The position numbers were made by a program, and so were the translations under genes. A stretch of DNA of 51,897 nucleotides from an uncultured Bacteroidales bacterium (GTDB taxonomy: Bacteria; Bacteroidota; Bacteroidia; Bacteroidales; FEN-979), in contig CAIQUS010000113.1 in the NCBI GenBank assembly GCA_903875045.1, positions 1-51,897 of the forward strand, in the 5' to 3' direction. The notes under the pieces are model-generated. The model ran no database searches. It was not told where the DNA came from and saw only the letters and a list, made by a program, of their open reading frames with translations. Below are positions 9,451 through 16,800 of this stretch, in pieces. The stretch's first letter is position 1; each line of letters starts with the position of its first letter.

Positions 9451-10335
9451 ATGTATAAAGCCACTCTTCGGTCAGACCTTATACTGCTTCTGGCAGCCGT
9501 TATCTGGGGTTTTGCTTTTGTGGCCCAGCGCATCGGGATGGATTATGTTGGCCCCTATACCTATAATGGCGTGCGGTTTGCCCTGGGTACGATCGTTCTG
9601 TTACCTTTCCTGTTTTTCGCGGCTTCAAAAAAGGAACCTTTGATCAATGCGTCACATCCCTCCGACCGGCGTAAAATTATCATTGGAAGCCTTATGACAG
9701 GGCTTTTTCTCTTTGGCGGGGTTGCATTTCAGCAACTCGGTTTACAGCTAACCACGGCAGGTAAAGCAGGGTTTATCACAGGATTGTATGTGGTTTTTGT
9801 CCCGGTGGTGGGTTTGCTATTCGGTCAGCGTTCGCATATCTCCATGTGGATTGGAGCAGTTCTTTCGGTGGCGGGTCTCTATCTGCTCACCATGACAAGC
9901 AGTTTTACCATCGGCCCGGGCGATAAGCTGGTTATGTACTGCGCAATCATCTTCACCTTTCATGTGCTGTTTATTGCATGGTTGTCGCCCCTGATGAACA
10001 GCTTTCTGCTGGCAGTTATCCAGTTTACCATCTGTGCACTCCTGAACCTTATCATTGCTTTTGCTATTGAGCCGGTGAACCTTGCTTCCATCATGCAAGC
10101 GTGGCTGCCAATCGCTTATGGCGGGATTTTGTCTGTGGGCGTAGCCTATACATTACAGGTTATTGCCCAGAAAACTGCTCATCCTGCTTATGCATCGATC
10201 ATTCTAAGCCTTGAAGCTGTCTTTGCAGTGGTTGGTGGCTGGCTTATCCTTCATGAACAATTTACCACCCGGATGCTGATCGGTTGTACGCTGATGCTGG
10301 TGGGAATGATTGTAGTACAGGTCAAATCAAAATAG
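9451..10335 (+). CDS. EamA-family drug/metabolite transporter
   Basis: A 294-residue inner-membrane protein with about ten hydrophobic segments arranged as two EamA repeats. The first begins LILLLAAVIWGFAFVAQRIGMDYVGPYTYNGVRF; the second ends SIILSLEAVFAVVGGWLILHEQ with TLMLVGMIVVQ. EamA proteins export or exchange small metabolites such as amino acids or nucleosides; the substrate cannot be read from sequence. It lies 27 bases after the GH92 gene on the same strand and the gap is filled by a dispersed repeat. The start codon is the first ATG after that repeat and no clear ribosome binding site is seen. Confidence 0.9.
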   Translation: MYKATLRSDLILLLAAVIWGFAFVAQRIGMDYVGPYTYNGVRFALGTIVLLPFLFFAASKKEPLINASHPSDRRKIIIGSLMTGLFLFGGVAFQQLGLQLTTAGKAGFITGLYVVFVPVVGLLFGQRSHISMWIGAVLSVAGLYLLTMTSSFTIGPGDKLVMYCAIIFTFHVLFIAWLSPLMNSFLLAVIQFTICALLNLIIAFAIEPVNLASIMQAWLPIAYGGILSVGVAYTLQVIAQKTAHPAYASIILSLEAVFAVVGGWLILHEQFTTRMLIGCTLMLVGMIVVQVKSK

Positions 10336-10378
10336 TTAATTTAACAAATATTGAATTTCTGAATAAAAATAACAGAAA

Positions 10379-11728
10379 ATGAAACAATCACCGATTCTAT
10401 TATTGCTTCTCTGCTGTTTTGGGATGGTTCCCAACCTCAGCAGTGTTGCACAAAGCCAGTCTGCTGCAATGGCTGCAAATGCCAGCTTTGTGAATGGACC
10501 AATTTCTTTTGATGAATATTTCAACTCCGGAACACTTCGAATTGATTACCTTCTGGCAGGTGATGTCACTTCGGAAATTGCCTATTTTGTCAGCATGGCC
10601 CAGGAGCCTTACTGGGGAGGTCCGCATAAGAACCTTACAGATCAGTTCGACTATGGCAGTTACCGATATGCAGCCTACGATTCCTCCACAAAAAGACTGT
10701 TGTTCTCACGTGGGTTCAGTACCTTGTTCCAGGAATGGAAAGGCACCGAAGAGGCTAAAAAGATGAAACGCGCCTATCCGATGACAGCTGTATTGCCTTT
10801 TCCGAAGAATACCATTCGCTTTGTTATCGAAAAAAGATCACATGAAACCAATCAATTTGAGTTGCTGTTCGAGCGGTTTATCAATCCCACCGATTATTTC
10901 ATCGGCCATGAAAACATCCATCCCTATAAATTTACGAAAATCAGGGATTCAGGCGACCCTCAGAATCATGTAGATGTCGCCTTCCTGGCTGAGGGGTACA
11001 CCACCCTGGAGATGGATAAATTCCAGGCTGATGCAAAACGGATCAGCAACTATTTTTTGTCGGTCGAACCATACATCAGTGATTCGAGTCAGTTTAATTT
11101 TTACGCCATTGAATCCCCGTCGGATGAATCCGGTGTAACAATCCCGGGAAAGGACATTTATGTTAACACCAATATCCACAGCAGTTTTTACACATTCGAT
11201 ATGGATCGGTACCTGACAACATCCGATACCAAAACAATTTACGATATTGCAGCAAATGTGCCTTATGATGTAATTTTCGTGCTGGTTAACAGCAAGCGCT
11301 ATGGAGGTGGAGGATTCTACAATCATTACGGACAAAGCACGGTGGACCATCAACTCTCAAACATTGTGTCCATTCATGAATTCGGACATGAGTTTGCCGG
11401 TCTGGCCGATGAATATTACAACTCCGAAGTTACCTACTCTGACTATTATAATCTCAAATTTGAGCCATGGGAACCGAATATCACCACGGATGTGGACTTC
11501 GCCTCAAAATGGAAAGGTATGATCAGAGCAGATACCCCAATACCTACGCCTCGGGAGAATAAATACGAAGGAGTAACAGGTATGTTCGAGGGGGGCGGTT
11601 ACCTTTCAAAAGGGATCTACAGTCCGCAAATGGACTGCCGGATGAAGAGCAATGAAGCGAAGTCATTCTGCCCGGCTTGTATGGCTGCCATTAAAAAGAT
11701 GATCCGGTTTTATACAGATTCAAAATAG
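10379..11728 (+). CDS. Secreted M64-family metallopeptidase
   Basis: A 449-residue protein with a signal peptide (cleavage near SVAQ-SQ), an N-terminal M64_N-type domain, and the zinc motif HEFGHEFAGLADEY. H333, E334 and H337 form HExxH and D344 is the likely third ligand. This is the signature of the IgA-peptidase-related M64 family, which is frequent in gut and environmental Bacteroidota. The name comes from an immunoglobulin-cleaving founder, so actual substrates here are unknown. Four Cys near the C-terminus (MDCRMK, FCPACMA) could form disulfides. The stop codon (11726-11728) abuts the stop of the convergent barrel gene with no spacer. Confidence 0.88.
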   Translation: MKQSPILLLLLCCFGMVPNLSSVAQSQSAAMAANASFVNGPISFDEYFNSGTLRIDYLLAGDVTSEIAYFVSMAQEPYWGGPHKNLTDQFDYGSYRYAAYDSSTKRLLFSRGFSTLFQEWKGTEEAKKMKRAYPMTAVLPFPKNTIRFVIEKRSHETNQFELLFERFINPTDYFIGHENIHPYKFTKIRDSGDPQNHVDVAFLAEGYTTLEMDKFQADAKRISNYFLSVEPYISDSSQFNFYAIESPSDESGVTIPGKDIYVNTNIHSSFYTFDMDRYLTTSDTKTIYDIAANVPYDVIFVLVNSKRYGGGGFYNHYGQSTVDHQLSNIVSIHEFGHEFAGLADEYYNSEVTYSDYYNLKFEPWEPNITTDVDFASKWKGMIRADTPIPTPRENKYEGVTGMFEGGGYLSKGIYSPQMDCRMKSNEAKSFCPACMAAIKKMIRFYTDSK

Positions 11729-12397
11729 TTATAGCTTGAAAGAATAGCCTGCTGAGATTCCGAACGACATACTCCGAGAAACGATGTATGCATCTTCAAG
11801 CACATCACTGAGTCCGTATTGATATGTTGCTTTTATCATCAGATCCCCGGGACCTAGTTTATAGGAACACCCTATTTCACCAATCCACGACAGATCTACT
11901 TCGTTAAACCGTGAAAAAGGCAGAAAAAACCTGTAATAAAGCCCGGAATAGAGTGCTCCGCCATTAGGAGTCCCAATGGCAAAATCGACCTGTGGACCGG
12001 TGGCAGCCTGCAATGCGAACTTACTCTGCCCCAGAGGCAGTTTGTATCCAATAAGCATCGACAGGCCCACGTATTGCTGGCGGGCAGGTGTTGACCAGGG
12101 CCAGCCCTTATTATCGACAAAAGTAATATTCGCCAATCCTTTGCTGGAATAGTGGAAGCCTGTTGACAAAAAGAAGTTTTTACCAAGGCCGATATCTGTG
12201 TTCAAGGCAACCTGAACAGATCCCACATTTTGAGACAGTGTAACCGAATCCAACAGATAATCATTGCGTTCTATCCGTTCATATTCCGCAATACTGGTGT
12301 GGGTTCCAAGGAAACCTACCTGTAAGCCGATATAGTTTTGCGCCTGCAGTTGAACTGTGATCCAACCAATCATCAAGATTAAAACTGTTTTTTTCAT
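11729..12397 (-). CDS. Outer-membrane beta-barrel protein, PorT-like
   Basis: A 222-residue protein. It starts MKKTVLILMIGWITVQLQAQ, a signal peptide ending in AQ. After that come alternating amphipathic strands (YIGLQVGFLG, FFLSTGFHYSSKG, YVGLSMLIGYKLPLG, MIKATYQYGLSDV) ending in GISAGYSFKL, a hydrophobic final strand typical of eight-stranded OmpA- or PorT-like barrels. The function is not determined. The start at 12397 was preferred over 12421, which adds residues before the signal peptide. It lies 27 bases downstream of the retropepsin-like gene and is probably cotranscribed with it. Confidence 0.7.
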   Translation of the reverse strand: MKKTVLILMIGWITVQLQAQNYIGLQVGFLGTHTSIAEYERIERNDYLLDSVTLSQNVGSVQVALNTDIGLGKNFFLSTGFHYSSKGLANITFVDNKGWPWSTPARQQYVGLSMLIGYKLPLGQSKFALQAATGPQVDFAIGTPNGGALYSGLYYRFFLPFSRFNEVDLSWIGEIGCSYKLGPGDLMIKATYQYGLSDVLEDAYIVSRSMSFGISAGYSFKL

Positions 12398-12424
12398 GGA
12401 AAATTTATTTGGAAAAATCACCCC

Positions 12425-12805
12425 TTAATAAGCCACAGATGCCGGAACATTCGGGTGTAATGGGTTGGCGATAACACATTGTCTGGCGGGATGGACCATA
12501 ATGTCCATATCTTCCATTGGAATAGCACCGAGCAGACACTGATTACCCAAAACCATTGCCCCGGAAAAACTGACCCTTCCGTGCCAGTCAATTTTTATCG
12601 GTCCCACATAAGGTACCTGATGTACGCTGACATCGGCAATAGTGACAGGACGCTTTTCAAATTCCTCCAATTTTAACTGTATCGCCTGCGTTTCTGTGAT
12701 CCACAAATGGAGTGCCCCCGTACCGACCAGACAATCCATTTCAATTGATTGAATTTCAGGAATTCTTGGATTTGATAATTTTATATTTGTTTTAATGGTG
12801 CCCAT
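12425..12805 (-). CDS. Retropepsin-like (clan AA) protein lacking the catalytic Asp
   Basis: A 126-residue cytoplasmic protein resembling single-domain clan AA aspartic proteases of bacteria. The active-site region reads DCLVGTGALHLWI where the family has LVDTGA. The matching DNA is GGT for Gly, one transition away from GAT for Asp. The later QCLLGAIPMEDMDIMV block corresponds to the conserved LLG--L-----V region of the family. With the Asp replaced, proteolysis is unlikely and a binding or scaffold role, or decay, is more plausible. There is no signal peptide. It is the first gene of a probable two-gene unit with the barrel protein. Confidence 0.65.
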   Translation of the reverse strand: MGTIKTNIKLSNPRIPEIQSIEMDCLVGTGALHLWITETQAIQLKLEEFEKRPVTIADVSVHQVPYVGPIKIDWHGRVSFSGAMVLGNQCLLGAIPMEDMDIMVHPARQCVIANPLHPNVPASVAY

Positions 12806-12858
12806 ATTTTGTATGATTTGACATAAACAGCCATCCGGTTATCCTTATTTTTGCAGTG

Positions 12859-12866
12859 CAAAGATA
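12859..12866 (-). promoter_or_regulatory. Candidate -7 box for the retropepsin-like gene
   Basis: It reads TATCTTTG on the minus strand, 53 bases before the start at 12805. A near-match GTTG lies 17 bases upstream of it (12884-12887), close to the -33 position. Confidence 0.5.
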
Positions 12867-12988
12867 AAGTATAATCAGGTTTTCAACAGATAATGTTCCG
12901 AATTTTCCCAAGACACTTCCCCAGACTCCTGAAAATTTATCGGCAGGAACCAGTCAATGCTATCATGTGGATTTTGCTGATAAAGAGA

Positions 12989-13729
12989 TTAATATTTTAT
13001 AATCTTCATTAATCCGGTTTCACCCAGTTGGGTAACACGTACCAGAAACATACCTGGTATCTGACCGGCCAGGGAGAATTCATGAAGTTTACCTTTATAA
13101 ATGTTCTTTTCAATGATAATACACGGGGTAAGATTATATATTTGAACGTTAACAAGGGTACCATTCGGGTCATCAGACAAATCAAGTGTAAAAACACCTG
13201 TTGTCGGATTGGGAAAAACTTTAAAGGAGACATCTCCCGATGAAGAAAGGCCAGTTTCTTCAGGAGCAGTTGCCTGATCATTTTCCTTCGCGGTTGGTCC
13301 GGTATTCTCACTTTTCAGAATAGCACAAAATTGTCCGTTTGTCGTGATATACCCATGCAAATATCCTGCATTTTGTGAGGTCGTACCTGGAAATAGGGAG
13401 ATTTTCTGACCCGCAACCAAGGTTACATTGGCTCCGCTCTGTACCAGAAAAGTAGTTCCATTGCCAGCTATTGACAGTGTTTGGGCTGCTTCAAAACACT
13501 TTGCCTGGCCGGTGCTTACTGTAACATTGACAAATGATTGTACAGGAGGTCGGGTATAGGTGATAGTTCTGGCAATGCGGTTGCCCAGGGCATCGTAATT
13601 GTATTGAATCTGATTGCCATTTGATAGTACCACAGAAGTTACCCTGTTTAACAAATCGTACTGGTATATATTCTGTCCTCCGACATTAATTGTGATGATC
13701 AACAACAAAAAGAAAGCATTTTTTTTCAT
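12989..13729 (-). CDS. Short YD-repeat protein with T9SS sorting tail
   Basis: A 246-residue secreted protein. It has a signal peptide, then one or two YD repeats (YQYDLLNRVTSVVLSNG, YNYDALGNRIARTI) of the RHS type. A middle domain follows, then a C-terminal T9SS type A sorting domain (VFPNPTTGVFTLDLS ... GMFLVRVTQ ... KIIKY). It would be carried to the cell surface by the Por secretion system. It sits 119 bases downstream of the large RHS gene on the same strand and shares its repeat type. It may therefore be an accessory or a remnant of an RHS chain. It does not resemble a typical immunity protein, since it is exported and lacks a compact cytoplasmic domain. Confidence 0.75.
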   Translation of the reverse strand: MKKNAFFLLLIITINVGGQNIYQYDLLNRVTSVVLSNGNQIQYNYDALGNRIARTITYTRPPVQSFVNVTVSTGQAKCFEAAQTLSIAGNGTTFLVQSGANVTLVAGQKISLFPGTTSQNAGYLHGYITTNGQFCAILKSENTGPTAKENDQATAPEETGLSSSGDVSFKVFPNPTTGVFTLDLSDDPNGTLVNVQIYNLTPCIIIEKNIYKGKLHEFSLAGQIPGMFLVRVTQLGETGLMKIIKY

Positions 13730-13848
13730 TTTTCTTATCGTTTGTAAAGATTAATTACAAAAAAATTTACAGCCTTACCAACTCTGAATTTCAGCTGTTT
13801 CATTATTTGCATGAACACTTAATCACTAACCGACATGCTGTTTTTTTA

Positions 13849-16800
13849 TTATTTGCATTGATATTGCTTCGGTTTAAACCATATTGTAATTTGCTGAATA
13901 GGTTGTAAAACCATGCTGTTTGTCCATCTACCATCTAATTTTGCAAATACATATTTACCCCCTTTATTATAATAGCCATCATATTGAACAGCACGTGTTT
14001 TAAATTCACTATCCTTCCTAACATTATCTAAACGTTCATAATATATTTCGTTTTTTTTATTTAATCCAATATTCCGAACAATTGCAACATGACCTGCAAC
14101 TGTGTTAGGTTTCCAGTTATTATAAATAAATACAATGTCATTTTCCTTTTCAAAAGGATTTTTACCACATATTGAGTATCTGTTTTTCAGTTCATCGGCT
14201 GTAATTTGGGTAAATCCGTTGTTGCGCATAACAGGATTTTCCTCATTATCCCAGGTAATTGCATCTCCATTCCAATTGTCTCTTGTCCAATTCAAATACC
14301 CAGCTGTTATTTCTGTACACCATGAATCAACTTGTCCGGATAAATCAAATTTCCCGATCGGATTATTATCCGAATAAACATACCTGTTAGTTCCCCAAAC
14401 AGGATCCTCACTCAAAAATCGCCCGATTTGAGGATCATAGTATCTCGCCCGCATAAAGTAATTTTTACCGTCTTCATACATGACACCATATTTTCCAACG
14501 AAGCGGAAAGGATTGGAATTTGCCTCAGAAACCTGGGTGATATTTCCAAAATCATCATACTGGTACTGATGAGTTATATTAGCTGTGACAGTGGCATCGG
14601 TCATTGCCACAATACTTCCCCGGAAATCGCTTATATAATAACTTGTTGCATTGGATGAAGCTATCCGGGAAATAAGTGCCAACCCATAGATGTAATAGTT
14701 TTGCACATTACCGGTCAAATCTGTCTCCATTAATAATCGGCTCATACCCAGAATGTCGAGAACGAAACGGGTGTTTCCTTTTTTTCTACGGTTTCCCAGC
14801 CCGTCATACTCGTAGGTTTGACTGTAATTGCCCGAGATACTGGTAATATTGTCCTTATAATCATAAGTATAGTTATAGCCGGTTTTCGACAGTGTGTTTC
14901 CGTTGTTATCATAGGAGAAACTTGTACCTCCCGCAGTCAGGATACGGTTTGCATCGTTATATGAATAATTGACCGACTCTGCCGATTTGGCAGGATAATA
15001 AGTATATGGTTCAGTAATTTGTTCCTGCGTGTGATTGCCAAGATTATCCAAGGTAAAGGTATAGGAAGCAATTGTGCTTCCGGAGCCATTGTTTCTCTTA
15101 AAGGCAATTCCTGTCATACGTGCGGCATTGTCATAAGAATAGATGCATTTCACCAGATTGGGATAAGTCATGGATGAAAGCTGTCCGTCGGGCCGATAGC
15201 TGTAAGTAGTTATGGTATTGTTCCAGTCTGAAACCTGGGTCAACTGGTTGATTGCATCGTAGGTGTAAGTTACAGTCCTGTTTCCGGGATATTGCATGGT
15301 AGTCAGGTTGTTGTTGTTATCGTAGGTGTAGAAAACTGTATTGCCGGTAAAATCATTAAAGGAAATGCTCGACACTCTGTTCAGTCCATCATAATTATAG
15401 GTCAGGGTTTTGCCATCTTTAACAATTGTTTTTAAACTGCCGGTTGTAGCATCATAAGAGTAGGCAGCATATCCGTCGGAAGTGATCCGGCCTGCTGCAT
15501 CATAGGAATAGGTGAATATATGCCCATTGGGATTTGTATAGGTATTTTGCGTTCCATTGGTATTATAGGAATATGATTTGGCAGAACCTGCAAAACTGAC
15601 CCCTGTTAGCCTGTCATACGCATCAAAAGTCATATTTGTCGGAATTTCCTTTGCGTTTGAAATTACGGTCAGATTATCATTTGCATCGAATGTATTATTC
15701 CTCTGGAATAACAACGCATTGGTTTCCCTCGTCAAATTATCGTTGTTGTCGTATAGATAGGAAGTAACCTGGCCCGAAAAATTTGTGGTCGAGATTAACC
15801 GGCTTGCTGCGTCATAGACTGAGGAAGAAGATACACCCAAAATGGGCAATGAAACTGAATTCAGGTTTCCATAAGTATTATAACCCATATTTGTAATGAC
15901 ACCGACTGGATTAGCCATACTGACTATTTGTCCGGCGGTATTATTTGTTATATTGACGGTATTGTCCAGGGGATCTTTAATCTGACTAAGGTTCCCTGTT
16001 GAATTATAGGTGTAATATGTAGTTTGGCCTTTCCCGTCAGTATATTGCGTAACATCGTTGAAACTGTTGTACTGATATGTTTCGGTAATGGATATTCCTC
16101 CGCCCTGTGAAACAACCTGCAAAGGATTTCCTTTGGGATCATACGTAATTACTGCGGAAATTCCATTTTTATTGTTTACAACAGTTCCTGGCAAGGTAGG
16201 ATGTGATGGATTGCCATACGAGCAACTTATATCAGTTGCGATATTGCCAAATGCATGGGTTGGCTGACCCAAAGAATTAAAGTCAAATTTTTGAACCACA
16301 CCGGCAGGATCAACAACTGTTGATTTCAGAAATTCATTTGAATTTGGAATGGCATAATTGGCCGTATTCAATGCGATCGTTGTAGGAGAATTGGAATTGT
16401 ACTTGGTCGACAAAAGTTTCCGTTGTGTATAGGTATTATTAACCGTATTCCCCTTGGGCAGTGTAATTGTTTTTAACAGATTGAATTCCATGCGTGTTGA
16501 TCCATATTCATAATAGGTAACCTGATTTTTGGCATCCGTTGATGATGACAGCAATCCATTTGAATAAGAAAAAGAAATGTTCCGTCCCAACGGATCAGTC
16601 ACACCAGTCAAAAGGGATGATGAACTTGGTGTATAATTAAAATTCAAGGATCTTCCGGAAGGATCGCTGACCGAGTAAATTTTTCTTGTCGGTTTATTGA
16701 TGCCGAACCATGACACAGTCGGACCCGGAATATAAGAGATAGTGATGGTGTTACCGTTTCTGTCGGTTATGGAGGTGAGCATAAAAGCTATTTCGTCTGA

